The notes: generated by a model from the sequence alone, not told the origin. A stretch of 64,000 nucleotides of DNA from Simplicispira sedimenti (GCF_022760965.1 NZ_JAKVIJ010000008.1:62001-126000); one strand, 5' to 3'; shown: positions 37,220-48,290, counted from the stretch's first letter. A program made the numbers and translations.

Positions 37220-38503
37220 TTACAGATCGAACAGCAGGCGGGACGGGTCTTCCAGCGCGTCCTTCATGGCCACGAGGCCCAGCACGGCTTCGCGGCCGTC
37301 GATGATGCGGTGGTCGTACGACATGGCCAGGTAGTTCATCGGGCGCACCACGACCTGGCCGTTCTCGACCACGGCGCGGTCCTTGGTGGCGTGCACGCCC
37401 AGGATGGCCGACTGCGGCGGGTTGATGATGGGGGTGGACATCATCGAGCCGAAGGTGCCGCCGTTGGAGATGGAGAAGGTGCCGCCGGTCATCTCTTCGA
37501 TGCCCAGCTTGCCTTCAGCCGCCTTCTTGCCGAATTCGGCAATCTTCTTCTCGATGTCGGCAAAGCTCATCTGGTCGGCGTTGCGCAGGATGGGCACCAC
37601 CAGGCCACGGGGCGAACCCACGGCGATACCGATGTCGAAGTAGCCGTGGTACACGATGTCGTTGCCATCGACCGAGGCGTTGAGCACCGGGAACTTCTTC
37701 AGCGCGTGCACGGCAGCCTTGACGAAGAAGCTCATGAAGCCGATCTTCACGCCGTGTTCCTTGGTGAACGCGTCCTGGAACTTCTTGCGCATCTCCATCA
37801 CCGGGGCCATGTTCACTTCGTTGAACGTGGTCAGGATGGCATTGGTGGACTGCGACTGCAACAGGCGCTCGGCCACGCGGGCACGCAGGCGGCTCATGGG
37901 CACACGCTGTTCGGGGCGGTCGCCCAGGTTGGGGGCGGCAGGTGCGGCCACCTGGGGCAGTGCCTTGGTGGGCAAGCCGGTGGGAATCACGCTGGCGGCA
38001 ACCGGTGCGGCCGGCTTGGCACCGCCCGCCACAGCGGCCAGCACATCACCCTTGGTCACGCGGCCATCCTTGCCCGTGCCGGCCACGGCCGAGACGGACA
38101 GGTTGTTATCGGCCAGCAGCTTGGCGGCAGCCGGCATGGCCACATCGCCCTTGGCGCCGCCCGCTGCCGCCGCAGCAGCAGCGGGTGCAGGCGCAGCAGC
38201 CGCTGCCACTACGGGAGCAGCGGCGGCAGCGGCAGGCGCAGGCGCAGGCGCACCGGCCTTGCCCTCGGTGTCGATCTTGGCGATGAGCTGCTCGGCCACC
38301 ACGGTGCCACCATCGCCGACCACGATCTCGGCCAGCACGCCAGCTGCGGGTGCAGGCACTTCGAGCACGACCTTGTCGGTTTCAATCTCGATCAGGATTT
38401 CGTCGGCGCTGACGGCCTCACCGGCCTTCTTCTTCCAGGTGAGCATGGTGGCTTCGGCCACAGACTCGGACAACTGGGGGACTTTGACTTCTACGATAGC
38501 CAT
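37220..38503 (-). CDS. sucB: Dihydrolipoyl succinyltransferase, E2 of 2-oxoglutarate dehydrogenase
   Basis: A 427-residue protein with one lipoyl domain (lysine in IEIETDKVVLEVPAP), an Ala/Pro-rich flexible linker at about 95-120, a peripheral-subunit-binding domain (AAAKLLADNNLSVSAVAGTGKDGRVTKGDVL) and a catalytic core. The core ends with MSYDHRIIDGREAV, where the His and Asp are catalytic. It transfers succinyl groups to CoA. It is the middle gene of sucA-sucB-lpdA. Confidence 0.95.
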   Translation of the reverse strand: MAIVEVKVPQLSESVAEATMLTWKKKAGEAVSADEILIEIETDKVVLEVPAPAAGVLAEIVVGDGGTVVAEQLIAKIDTEGKAGAPAPAPAAAAAAPVVAAAAAPAPAAAAAAAGGAKGDVAMPAAAKLLADNNLSVSAVAGTGKDGRVTKGDVLAAVAGGAKPAAPVAASVIPTGLPTKALPQVAAPAAPNLGDRPEQRVPMSRLRARVAERLLQSQSTNAILTTFNEVNMAPVMEMRKKFQDAFTKEHGVKIGFMSFFVKAAVHALKKFPVLNASVDGNDIVYHGYFDIGIAVGSPRGLVVPILRNADQMSFADIEKKIAEFGKKAAEGKLGIEEMTGGTFSISNGGTFGSMMSTPIINPPQSAILGVHATKDRAVVENGQVVVRPMNYLAMSYDHRIIDGREAVLGLVAMKDALEDPSRLLFDL

Positions 38504-38554
38504 TTTGAATTCTTTCCAGAAAGGTGTTTTGTACTGAGTGAGGGGTTTCCGGCC

Positions 38555-41434
38555 TTACTTGGTCAGGACAAAACCCTTGAGCTTGGCAAAGGCACCGTCA
38601 ACCAGCGCCTTTTGCTGTTCCTGGTGCAGGTGCGAGTAGCCCACGGCGGGCGACGCGGAGGCCGCGCGGCCCGAGTAACCCAGCTTCTGCCCATCGAGCA
38701 TGTTCTCGTGGATGTTGTGCTGGATGAAGAACCAGGCGCCCTGGTTCTGCGGTTCGTCCTGGCACCACACGATGTCCGTGGCGTTGGGGTACTTCTTCAG
38801 CTCGGCGGCAAAGGCCTTGTGCGGGAAGGGGTAGAGCTGCTCGATGCGGACAATGGCCACATCGGAGGCTTCCTTCTCGGCGCGCTTCTTCACCAGGTCG
38901 TAGTACACCTTGCCCGAACAGGCGATCACGCGCTTGACCTTGTCGGCCTTCTTGGTCACGTCTTCGTTGGTCTCGGGAATGACGGTCTGGAAAGCACCCT
39001 TGGTGAATTCGGACAGCGGAGAAGTAGCGTCCTTGTTGCGCAGCAGGCTCTTGGGCGTGAAGATGACCAGGGGCTTGCGCAGGTTGCGCACCATCTGGCG
39101 ACGCAGCACATGGAAGATCTGGCTGGCGGTGGTGGGCTGCACGATCTGCATGTTGGTGTCTGCAGCCAGCTGCATGAAGCGCTCCACACGCGCCGAGCTG
39201 TGCTCGGGGCCCTGGCCTTCATATCCGTGCGGCAGCATCAGCGTGATGCCGTTGACACGGCCCCACTTGACCTCGCCCGAGGCAATGAACTGGTCGATCA
39301 CCACCTGCGCACCGTTGGCGAAGTCGCCAAACTGGGCTTCCCAGATCACCAGCGTGTTGGGGTCGTTGGAGGCGTAGCCATATTCAAAACCCAGCACCGC
39401 CTCTTCGGACAGGATGGAGTCGATCACGACGAACGGAGCCTGATTGTCGGCCACGTTCTGCAGGGGCACGTAGGTGCCGGTGTCCCACTTTTCGCGCTTC
39501 TGATCGTGGATCACTGCATGGCGGTGCGTGAAGGTGCCACGGCCGCAGTCCTCGCCCGACAGGCGCACGGGGTAGCCACTGGCCACCAGGGAGGCAAAGG
39601 CCATGTGCTCACCCATGCCCCAGTCCACGGGGATCTCTCCCCGGCCCATCGCGGCGCGGTCGTCATAGACCTTTTTCACCAATTGGTGCGGGGTCACGGT
39701 GTCGGGCAGCGTGGTGAGCTTTTCCGCCAGGCGCTTCCATTCGGTCAGGGGAATTGCGGTATCGCCAGCGTCGGTCCACTTCTTGCCCAGGAACGGACTC
39801 CAGTCCACGGCGTACTTGCTCTTGAAGTTGGTCAGCACCGGATCGACCGTGTGCTTGCCCGCGTCCATGGCAGCGCGGTAGGCCTTGACCATTTCGTCAG
39901 GACCTTCGGCGGACAGCACGCCCTGCGTAATCAGCTTGTCGCCATAGAGCTTGCGCGTTCCGGGGTGGGCCGCAATCTTCTTGTACATCAGGGGCTGGGT
40001 CAGCGCAGGCGTATCCTGTTCGTTATGGCCCAACTTGCGGAAGCAGGTGATGTCCACCACCACATCCTGGCGGAACTCCATGCGGTATTCCAGGGCCAGC
40101 TGGGCAGCCAGCACCACGGCTTCGGGATCATCGCCATTGACATGCAGCACCGGGGACTCGACCATCTTGACGATGTCGGTACAGAAGGTGCTGGAGCGCA
40201 TGTCGCGCGGGTCGGAGGTGGTGAAACCGATCTGGTTGTTGATGATCAGATGCACCGTACCGCCAGTGGTGTAGCCACGGGTCTGCGCCAGGCAGAGGGT
40301 TTCCTGGTTGACACCCTGGCCGCCAAAGGCGGCGTCGCCGTGCACCAGCACAGGCAGCACCTGGCCACCCAGGGTGTCGCCACGGCGGTCCATGCGGGCG
40401 CGAGCGGATCCTTCGACCACGGGGTTGACGATTTCCAGATGGGAGGGGTTGAACGCCAGACTCAGGTGCACCGGGCCGCCAGGGGTGGAAACGTCGGAGC
40501 TGAAGCCCTGGTGGTATTTCACGTCACCTGCGGGCAGGTCTTCAGGGGCTGTGTGGTCGAACTCGGCAAACAGGTCCGCAGGCATCTTGCCCAGGGTGTT
40601 GACCAGCACGTTCAGGCGGCCACGGTGGGCCATGCCGATCACGATTTCCTGCACGCCCTTGGCGCCAGCCTGCCGGATCAGCTCGTCCATGGCGGCGATG
40701 AAGCTCTCGCCACCTTCGAGCGAAAAGCGCTTCTGACCCACATACTTGGTGTGCAGGAAGCGTTCCAGGCCTTCTGCGGCGGTCAGGCGATCGAGGATCT
40801 GCTTTTTCTTCTCGGCGCTGAATTGGGGCTTGCTGCGGATGGACTCCAGTTTTTGCTGCCACCAGCGCTTTTCCGCCTGGTCGGAGGTGTACATGAACTC
40901 GGCACCCAGGGTGCCGCAGTAGGTTTCGTGCAGCGCGTTGATGAGTTCGCGCAGCGGCATCTTGTCCTTGCCAAAAAAGGTGTTGCTCGTGTCGAACACC
41001 GTTTCCTGGTCGGCATCGCTGAAGCCGTAGAACGAAGGCTCCAATTCAGGAATCGCGGGGCGCTCGGTGCGCTTGAGGGGGTCCAGATCGGCCCAGCGCT
41101 GGCCTACGTTGCGGTAAGCGGCAATCAGCTGCTGAACGGCTGTGCGCTTGCGGCCCATCTCAGCGTCTTCGCTGGCCACCACCACCTTGGTTCCACCGGC
41201 CTTGGCACGCTCGGCAAAGGCATTGATGACGGGCATGTGGGGCACGTCACGGGCATTGGTGCCATCGACGGCAGGCACATGCTGCAGCGCATCGAAGTAC
41301 TCGCGCCAAGTGTCAGGCACGCTGCCTGGATTGGCCAGATAGTTTTCGTACATCTCTTCGACATAGGGCGCGTTGCCGCCGAAGAGGTAGGTGTTGCCTT
41401 GGTAGGCTTGATAGACGGATGTCGTATCGCTCAT
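38555..41434 (-). CDS. sucA: 2-oxoglutarate dehydrogenase E1 component
   Basis: A 959-residue thiamine-diphosphate enzyme that decarboxylates 2-oxoglutarate. The start QAYQGNTYLFGGNAPYVEEMYE is the E2-binding N-terminus. Later blocks include GMAHRGRLNVLVN, VHGDAAFGGQGVNQETLCLA and the C-terminal HGYEGQGPEHSSARVERFMQL. First gene of the operon. The 5' leader has a small hairpin next to a GGAGG ribosome-binding site. Confidence 0.96.
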   Translation of the reverse strand: MSDTTSVYQAYQGNTYLFGGNAPYVEEMYENYLANPGSVPDTWREYFDALQHVPAVDGTNARDVPHMPVINAFAERAKAGGTKVVVASEDAEMGRKRTAVQQLIAAYRNVGQRWADLDPLKRTERPAIPELEPSFYGFSDADQETVFDTSNTFFGKDKMPLRELINALHETYCGTLGAEFMYTSDQAEKRWWQQKLESIRSKPQFSAEKKKQILDRLTAAEGLERFLHTKYVGQKRFSLEGGESFIAAMDELIRQAGAKGVQEIVIGMAHRGRLNVLVNTLGKMPADLFAEFDHTAPEDLPAGDVKYHQGFSSDVSTPGGPVHLSLAFNPSHLEIVNPVVEGSARARMDRRGDTLGGQVLPVLVHGDAAFGGQGVNQETLCLAQTRGYTTGGTVHLIINNQIGFTTSDPRDMRSSTFCTDIVKMVESPVLHVNGDDPEAVVLAAQLALEYRMEFRQDVVVDITCFRKLGHNEQDTPALTQPLMYKKIAAHPGTRKLYGDKLITQGVLSAEGPDEMVKAYRAAMDAGKHTVDPVLTNFKSKYAVDWSPFLGKKWTDAGDTAIPLTEWKRLAEKLTTLPDTVTPHQLVKKVYDDRAAMGRGEIPVDWGMGEHMAFASLVASGYPVRLSGEDCGRGTFTHRHAVIHDQKREKWDTGTYVPLQNVADNQAPFVVIDSILSEEAVLGFEYGYASNDPNTLVIWEAQFGDFANGAQVVIDQFIASGEVKWGRVNGITLMLPHGYEGQGPEHSSARVERFMQLAADTNMQIVQPTTASQIFHVLRRQMVRNLRKPLVIFTPKSLLRNKDATSPLSEFTKGAFQTVIPETNEDVTKKADKVKRVIACSGKVYYDLVKKRAEKEASDVAIVRIEQLYPFPHKAFAAELKKYPNATDIVWCQDEPQNQGAWFFIQHNIHENMLDGQKLGYSGRAASASPAVGYSHLHQEQQKALVDGAFAKLKGFVLTK

Positions 41435-41449
41435 GTTCCGCTGACCTCC

Positions 41450-41466
41450 GTCTCCCTTGGGGAGAC
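41450..41466 (-). other. Hairpin in the sucA 5' leader
   Basis: A seven-base perfect stem (GTCTCCC with GGGAGAC) and three-base loop, 16 bases upstream of the sucA ATG and right beside the GGAGG ribosome-binding site on the reverse strand. It could affect translation initiation. The rest of the gap 41435-41690 shows nothing certain. Confidence 0.4.
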
Positions 41467-41690
41467 ATTAGCTGGTTGAAAAAACCTTCCGCGACACGGC
41501 TGAACCGGTTGGCGGATGCGACTGTGGCTGGGGAAGGGCCGAGTACGGACGCGATTGTGCCACTGTTCGCCCCAGGACGCTTGTGGTTTTTTCCTATCGC
41601 GACATGCGAAACAGCACACGCGCGCCGAGCCGGATCACAGACATCGGGGTAACGTACATTCGCGTATTGTTTCAACAGACTGCGCTGTCC

Positions 41691-42737
41691 ATGAACACTC
41701 CCACACTGCAGAACAAGACTTTTGTGTTTCTGCTGATCGCCGTGTCGCTGGCGTTCGGTGCCATTCTTTGGCCTTACTACGAAGCGGTTTTCTGGGGGGT
41801 GGCCTTGGCCATCCTGTTCATGCCCTTGCATCGGCGCATGTTGCTGCGCATGCCTGGCAAGCCAAACCGGGCGGCGCTGGCCACGCTGCTGCTGTGCCTG
41901 GTGGTCGTGATTCTTCCACTGACCCTGATCGGAATTTCGCTGATCCAGGAAGCCACACACATCTATGAGCGCCTACGTTCAGGCCAATTGAACTTTGGCG
42001 CCTACTTGGAACAGGTCATTGCGGCGCTGCCCAGTTGGCTGGTGAGCATGCTCGACCGGTTGGAACTGACCAGTGTGGCTGCGGTACAGCATAAGCTGTC
42101 GGCATTCTCGGTGCAGGCAGGCCAAGTGATTGCCACCCAGGCCCTGAACATCGGACAGAACACCCTGCAATTCGCCGTGGGTTTTGGCGTCATGATGTAT
42201 CTGTTGTTCTTCCTGCTGCGCGATGGCCCTGCGCTGGGAAGACGCATCCACCGCGCCATACCGCTGGAGGAGCAGCACAAACGCGACCTCAGCGCCAAGT
42301 TCATCACGGTGATCCGGGCCACACTCAAGGGCAACCTGATGGTGGCGGCAGCGCAGGGCATGCTGGGCGGATTCATCTTCTGGGTGCTGGGCATCCAGGC
42401 ACCAGTATTGTGGGGTGTGCTGATGGCCTTCCTCTCTCTCTTGCCTGCCGTGGGAGCAGGCCTGATCTGGGGGCCAGTAGCCATCTATTTTTTGGCCACG
42501 GGAGCGTTGTGGCAGGCGGGCGTGCTGACCGCTTTTGGCGTGGGGGTGATCGGCCTGGTGGACAACCTGCTGCGCCCCTTGCTCGTGGGCAAGGACACCA
42601 AGATGCCCGACTACGTGGTTCTGATTTCCACGCTGGGGGGCATGACGCTGTTCGGCATCAATGGTTTTGTCATTGGGCCGGTGATTGCAGCACTGTTCAT
42701 GGCCTGCTGGGACCTGGCCACGCCGAAGAACCCATAA
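41691..42737 (+). CDS. AI-2E-family transporter (PF01594 type permease)
   Basis: A 348-residue membrane protein with seven or eight hydrophobic segments (for example FVFLLIAVSLAFGAILW, ATLLLCLVVVILPLTLIGISL and GVLMAFLSLLPAVGAGLIWGP). It ends with the family's GMTLFGINGFVIGPVIAALF block. The group is named after an AI-2 exporter, but most members have unknown substrates. ATG 41691 begins the first helix region. It is divergent from sucA and convergent with the sigma-54 activator gene. Confidence 0.88.
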   Translation: MNTPTLQNKTFVFLLIAVSLAFGAILWPYYEAVFWGVALAILFMPLHRRMLLRMPGKPNRAALATLLLCLVVVILPLTLIGISLIQEATHIYERLRSGQLNFGAYLEQVIAALPSWLVSMLDRLELTSVAAVQHKLSAFSVQAGQVIATQALNIGQNTLQFAVGFGVMMYLLFFLLRDGPALGRRIHRAIPLEEQHKRDLSAKFITVIRATLKGNLMVAAAQGMLGGFIFWVLGIQAPVLWGVLMAFLSLLPAVGAGLIWGPVAIYFLATGALWQAGVLTAFGVGVIGLVDNLLRPLLVGKDTKMPDYVVLISTLGGMTLFGINGFVIGPVIAALFMACWDLATPKNP

Positions 42738-42767
42738 GGCCAAGCCGAGCAGCTTCCATACCGGTTT

Positions 42768-44735
42768 TCAGTGGGCCATGCCCATCTCGCGTAGTTTTCG
42801 ATACAGAGTGCTACGGCCAATGCCCAGTATGCGAGCAGCTTCCGAATGGTTACCGGCGCACGACTGCAGCGCCCGCGCAATGCTTTGGTGTGAGAGCGTG
42901 CGCAGGTCGCTGGGCAATTCGACCTGAGATGCCGACGGCCCCGCCGTGGACTGGGAGCGCAGGTCCAGTGCCAGGTCGTCGGGCAGGTGGTGCCAGTCGA
43001 TCACGCTCTCCTGTGCGTCCAACAATGCACACGCGGTACGCAAGGCGCTGGCCAACTGGCGCACGTTGCCGGGCCAGGGGTACGAGCGCAACCGCTGGCG
43101 CAACTCCGTGGCGACGGTCAAAGGCCTGTGCGGCATGAGATTCTGCAAGTGGCTGTCGAGAAGGTGATCGAAGTCAGTTCTCTCGCGCAGTGCGGGCAGA
43201 CACAGTGTCAGGCCGTTGAGGCGGTAGTACAGGTCCTCGCGAAAACGCCCCTCCTGGATCTCACGCGGAAGGTGACGGTGGGTTGCACAGACCAGCGCAA
43301 AATCGACGGCTATGGGCTTGCCCCCCCCCAAGGGCGTCACCTCGCGGTCTTGCAGTACACGCAACAAGCGCGCCTGCAGAGACAGCGGCATGTCACCGAT
43401 TTCATCCAAGAACAAGGTTCCGCCATCGGCCTCACGGACGCGCCCTGGCGCCCCCTCTCGCCGAGCGCCAGTGAAAGCGCCGGACTGGTAGCCAAACAGC
43501 TCCGCTTCTATCAGCGATTCCGGCAAAGCCGCGCAGTTGACGGCAACAAAGGGCTTGTGCTGGCGCGGCCCGCTCTGGTGCAGCGCTCGCGCAAAGACTT
43601 CTTTGCCCACGCCCGACTCACCCTGCAACAACAAGGGGATGGGCTTGTCTACCACCTTGCGGGCACGGGCGATCGCAGAGCGCAGCGTGGCGTCACCCGT
43701 ATCAATGCGTGCCAACGCATCCTCTGGCACAGCCGCAGTGTCCTTGTGCACCTGCGAGTTGCTGAATGATCCCTGGAGGACCCGGCCGGCTTCTGTCTTG
43801 ACCCACAAGGTGTGACCCGCCACGGTATGCACCACCCGCGCCACTGCCGGTGACCGCTGACACCACTCCAGCAACTGGTGCATGGATTCCACCAGCACCT
43901 GCTCAATCCGCACAGCACCCAGGTCGCTCCATTGCAAACCCAGCAGTTGAAGCGCCGTGACACTGGCGCCCACCAGCAGCTCATCTTCACGCACGGCCAA
44001 CAAACCTTCAGTGACCGTACCCAGCCCCTCTGGCTGCGCATGCAGGCGCAGGCGCAGCCCGCTCCAGTGGCGCGGGTCGTGCCTTGTGTCGAACAAACGG
44101 TGCTCAATCATCCGCACCGCCGAACGCACCAGAGCCAAGGTGTGCCGGTGGTAGCCCCGATGGTCACCAGAGACATCAAGCACCCCCAGCAACCGTCCAT
44201 CGGCCGCATGGATCGGAGCCGCTGCACAGGTCAAAAACCCATTGCGCTCCAGAAAATGCTCCTGCGCGTGCACCACAAGGGCACGGTCATCGGTCAGTGC
44301 CGTGCCGATCGCATTGGTGCCGCGATACTGCTCGCTCCAGGTGGCGCCGGGGCGCAACGCCACCCGCTCGGCACGGCCCATGAACTGGGGATCGCCTGAG
44401 GCATGCAGGAGCATTCCATCGGTGCCGGCCAGTACCACCATGCTGTCGGTTTCACGGGTTTGCTCCAGCAGAAACTCCATCACGGGCCGGGCGTAGGCAA
44501 CCAGTTCGCGCTGCTGCTCCAGGGCCCTGGCCAGTTGCGCTCCAGAGGCATGCGGTGCGCCTGGTGTGCGACCGCAAGGCTGCAGCCCTGCATCCCAACT
44601 GCGCAGCCAAGAGCGCTGCAGCTCTGCAGGTATCAGATCCGGTGGCAAGGCACCAGCACTCATCAAATGCCAGCGGGCACGGCGCAACGCGGCTGGAACC
44701 GTACGTTCCGAGTAGACAGAGGAAGGCATGGCCAT
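42768..44735 (-). CDS. Sigma-54-dependent activator, AcoR-like (GAF-AAA+-Fis)
   Basis: A 655-residue enhancer-binding protein. An N-terminal GAF-like sensor lies at about 95-205, then an AAA+ domain with Walker A GESGVGKE at 372-379, the sigma-54 contact loop GAFTGA at 419-424 and Walker B LFLDE at 441-445. A Fis-type HTH (ARILGIGRSTLYRKLREMG) ends the protein. The layout matches AcoR, which controls acetoin or aldehyde catabolism. ATG 44735 has a GGAG site. It diverges from the aldehyde dehydrogenase gene across a 320-bp region with a matching palindrome and sigma-54 promoter. Confidence 0.9.
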   Translation of the reverse strand: MAMPSSVYSERTVPAALRRARWHLMSAGALPPDLIPAELQRSWLRSWDAGLQPCGRTPGAPHASGAQLARALEQQRELVAYARPVMEFLLEQTRETDSMVVLAGTDGMLLHASGDPQFMGRAERVALRPGATWSEQYRGTNAIGTALTDDRALVVHAQEHFLERNGFLTCAAAPIHAADGRLLGVLDVSGDHRGYHRHTLALVRSAVRMIEHRLFDTRHDPRHWSGLRLRLHAQPEGLGTVTEGLLAVREDELLVGASVTALQLLGLQWSDLGAVRIEQVLVESMHQLLEWCQRSPAVARVVHTVAGHTLWVKTEAGRVLQGSFSNSQVHKDTAAVPEDALARIDTGDATLRSAIARARKVVDKPIPLLLQGESGVGKEVFARALHQSGPRQHKPFVAVNCAALPESLIEAELFGYQSGAFTGARREGAPGRVREADGGTLFLDEIGDMPLSLQARLLRVLQDREVTPLGGGKPIAVDFALVCATHRHLPREIQEGRFREDLYYRLNGLTLCLPALRERTDFDHLLDSHLQNLMPHRPLTVATELRQRLRSYPWPGNVRQLASALRTACALLDAQESVIDWHHLPDDLALDLRSQSTAGPSASQVELPSDLRTLSHQSIARALQSCAGNHSEAARILGIGRSTLYRKLREMGMAH

Positions 44736-44855
44736 TTGTCTCCTGTGTTCAGTGCTCGGGGCGGGTGCGCCGCCTCCGGCATCGCCCCATGGCAAGGAGG
44801 CGATGTGTCCATTGTGCGCCAGTCGGCAGGTGTACTTCAGCGCAAAAACCCGTTG

Positions 44856-44878
44856 CACTGTGCCGTTTTGGCACAGTG
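44856..44878. promoter_or_regulatory. Upstream activating palindrome for the sigma-54 activator
   Basis: A perfect inverted repeat, CACTGTGCC and GGCACAGTG, separated by five bases. A related half site, GACACAGTG, lies 13 bp downstream at about 44892. The distance to the -24 box is about 92 bp, usual for enhancer-binding proteins. The remaining sequence of 44736-45056 holds only this, the -24/-12 promoter and a ribosome-binding site. Confidence 0.65.
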
Positions 44879-44969
44879 TGCGCAACAGGCCGACACAGTG
44901 GCACAGCCCGGTGAAACACCTTGGCATGCCCGCGACGCCGATTCGGGTGCAAGAAACGGCAACACGGGG

Positions 44970-44985
44970 TGGCACGCATCCTGCA
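44970..44985 (+). promoter_or_regulatory. Sigma-54 (-24/-12) promoter of the aldehyde dehydrogenase gene
   Basis: TGGCAC, five bases, then CTGCA. This matches the consensus TGGCAC-N5-TTGCW except for one base. It ends about 71 bp before the ATG at 45057, leaving a leader of about 60 bases. The neighbouring divergent activator belongs to the sigma-54 class. Confidence 0.7.
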
Positions 44986-45056
44986 ATGGAAGACCGACAC
45001 GCCGTGCAAACAATGCGGCGGGTTGATTTTTCATTCAATCCACAAGGAGACTTCCG

Positions 45057-46577
<1,521 letters not shown>

Positions 46578-46601
46578 GGACTATCGATTAGCCACGTTCT
46601 C

Positions 46602-46633
46602 ATGGGGCGGTCTGCGGATCGCCCCATTTTTTT
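46602..46633 (+). terminator. Intrinsic terminator between aldehyde dehydrogenase and DUF779 genes
   Basis: The stem arms ATGGGGCG and CGCCCCAT are followed by seven T. It ends 16 bp before the DUF779 ATG, so only read-through would reach that gene unless it has its own promoter. Confidence 0.8.
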
Positions 46634-46648
46634 CAAAGGAGCACCAGG

Positions 46649-47017
46649 ATGGTCGAACGCGTTGTTGCTACCCCGCAAGCCCTGGCCTTGATTGAAAAGC
46701 TCAGAGATCAGCACGGAGCGCCGCTGATGTTTTACCAATCGCACGGTTGCTGCGATGGCAGCAGCCCCATGTGCTACCTGGAAGGCGAGCTCTCGCCCGG
46801 CCGCTATGACTTGCTCATCGGAACGATTGGCGGCTGTCCTTTTTACGTGAGCGAAAGCCAGTGGGAGCATCTGAAGCAGCGCCAACTGGTCATAGACGTC
46901 ACCCAGGGCAGCGGCGCAAGCTTCTCACTCGAAGGCCCGGAAGGGGTCAGCTTTGTCACCGGCTCCCGCGCCTACAGTGCGCAGGAGTGGCAAGAACTGC
47001 AAGATCAGTCGTCCTGA
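46649..47017 (+). CDS. DUF779 family protein
   Basis: The 122-residue protein has a Cys-rich core (SHGCCDGSSPMCYLEGEL) followed by GGCPFYVSESQWEHLKQRQ. DUF779 genes are commonly next to aldehyde or alcohol dehydrogenase genes, as here, and may help that enzyme, but no activity is proven. The cysteines could bind metal. AGGAG precedes the ATG. Its end overlaps the convergent def gene by 13 bp. Confidence 0.85.
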   Translation: MVERVVATPQALALIEKLRDQHGAPLMFYQSHGCCDGSSPMCYLEGELSPGRYDLLIGTIGGCPFYVSESQWEHLKQRQLVIDVTQGSGASFSLEGPEGVSFVTGSRAYSAQEWQELQDQSS

Positions 47018-47544
47018 ACGGACGCCATTTCCGGGAACAGCACCTCAGTGAACCCAAACTGCGTGAAGTCTTGCATGCGCATCGGATAGAGAATGCCGAA
47101 CAGGTGGTCGCATTCATGCTGCACGACCCTGGCATGAAAGCCTTCGGCCTCACGCGCAATGGGGTGGCCCTGCAAATCGAAGCCTGAGTACTGGATGCGC
47201 TTCCACCGCGGCACCTTCCCCCGCAAGCCGGGCAGCGAAAGGCAACCCTCCCAGTCCATTTCAGTGTCACTCCCCATGGGCACTACCACAGGGTTGATCA
47301 AAACAGTCGGCGGAACCATGGGCCGCTGGGGATACCTGGGATTGGGCTTGTCCGAACCAAAAACAACGACCTGCAAGTCAACCCCTATCTGTGGGGCAGA
47401 CAAGCCTGCACCACTGGCGTGGTGCATGGTGTCGTACATGTCCTGCACCAACTGGCGCAACTCGGGTGTATCGAAGACCTGTACCGGGCGTGCCACACGC
47501 AGCAATCTCGCATCGCCCATCTTGAGAATGGAATGAATGGTCAT
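47005..47544 (-). CDS. def: Peptide deformylase
   Basis: A 179-residue metalloenzyme that removes formyl from N-terminal methionine. All three signature motifs are intact: GAGLSAPQIG (45-54), EGCLSLPG with the metal ligand C101, and QHECDHL with H143, E144 and H147. It is a single gene, convergent with the DUF779 gene. Confidence 0.94.
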   Translation of the reverse strand: MTIHSILKMGDARLLRVARPVQVFDTPELRQLVQDMYDTMHHASGAGLSAPQIGVDLQVVVFGSDKPNPRYPQRPMVPPTVLINPVVVPMGSDTEMDWEGCLSLPGLRGKVPRWKRIQYSGFDLQGHPIAREAEGFHARVVQHECDHLFGILYPMRMQDFTQFGFTEVLFPEMASVQDD

Positions 47545-47700
47545 TGGCTCGTTTTCGTTTCGGCGGACTGTACCTTTATTTCGTCAGTATCGGCTTCAGT
47601 AGGACATTGTGCAAAACCGCTTTGCCCGAAGGTCAATGCAAGTACAAGCGTCGTGCACACAGGCACAATGGGCGCCTGAGCGAATGCCCTCCCCTCCCTG

Positions 47701-48132
47701 ATGGATTCCACCCCTGGCCAGCCCAGCCCACCCAAGGTGATGCCGCCTCCCGAGCATCCACCGCTTCCCAAACCCATGCGATGGGCTTTGCTGGCGTTCG
47801 CCATACTTTGCCTGGGTTTGGGTGTGGTGGGCGTGTTTTTGCCGGGCCTGCCGACCACCGTGTTCATCCTGATGGCGGCATGGGCCGCCGCACGCAGTTC
47901 GCCCAAACTGCATGAATGGCTGTGGTATCACCCACTGTTTGGCATCATGCTGCGCGACTGGGCCAATGGTGGCCGTGTGGGGCGCCGGTCCAAGTGGAAC
48001 GCCACCATTCTGATGACTGTCTGTGCAGTCATCCTGTTCTGGACAAGCAGCAAGCTCTGGGTTGCCATCATGGCTACCAGCTTCATGGCCTGCGTGCTCA
48101 TTTGGCTCTGGCTGCGCCCAGAGCCAGGCTGA
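47701..48132 (+). CDS. ybaN: YbaN/DUF454 inner-membrane protein
   Basis: The 143-residue protein has three or four hydrophobic helices (ALLAFAILCLGLGVVGVFLPG, then TVFILMAAWAAARSSP and a final pair). The LPGLPTTVFILMAAW motif is characteristic of the DUF454/YbaN family, whose function is unknown. A Pro-rich cytoplasmic start precedes the first helix. The 156-bp gap before it (47545-47700) shows no clear feature. Confidence 0.83.
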   Translation: MDSTPGQPSPPKVMPPPEHPPLPKPMRWALLAFAILCLGLGVVGVFLPGLPTTVFILMAAWAAARSSPKLHEWLWYHPLFGIMLRDWANGGRVGRRSKWNATILMTVCAVILFWTSSKLWVAIMATSFMACVLIWLWLRPEPG

Positions 48133-48179
48133 TGCTCCATAGGAAACCGTTCCATCGGTTTTTTGGTGATTTTTGTGTA

Positions 48180-48185
48180 TATAAT
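48180..48185 (+). promoter_or_regulatory. -10 box of the tRNA-Asn cluster promoter
   Basis: A perfect TATAAT ending 11 bp before the first tRNA-Asn. A convincing -35 is not visible in the T-rich stretch upstream. Confidence 0.55.
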
Positions 48186-48196
48186 GTGAGGCTTGT

Positions 48197-48272
48197 TCCT
48201 CGATAGCTCAGTCGGTAGAGCGCCGGACTGTTAATCCGTAGGTCCCTGGTTCGAGCCCAGGTCGAGGAGCCA
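48197..48272 (+). tRNA. tRNA-Asn (GTT), copy 1
   Basis: A 76-base cloverleaf with acceptor arms TCCTCGA and TCGAGGA (perfect pairing), anticodon loop CTGTTAA giving GTT, and encoded CCA. First of three tandem copies with a 94-bp period. Confidence 0.95.
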
Positions 48273-48290
48273 AAAAATTCATGCCGATAT

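Noticed and set aside
37310..41479. A very long open frame on the forward strand across sucB and sucA
   Set aside because: It is antisense to two certain genes and its product is rich in His, Gly, Ala and Val without any family feature; this is typical of high-GC codon-bias shadows.
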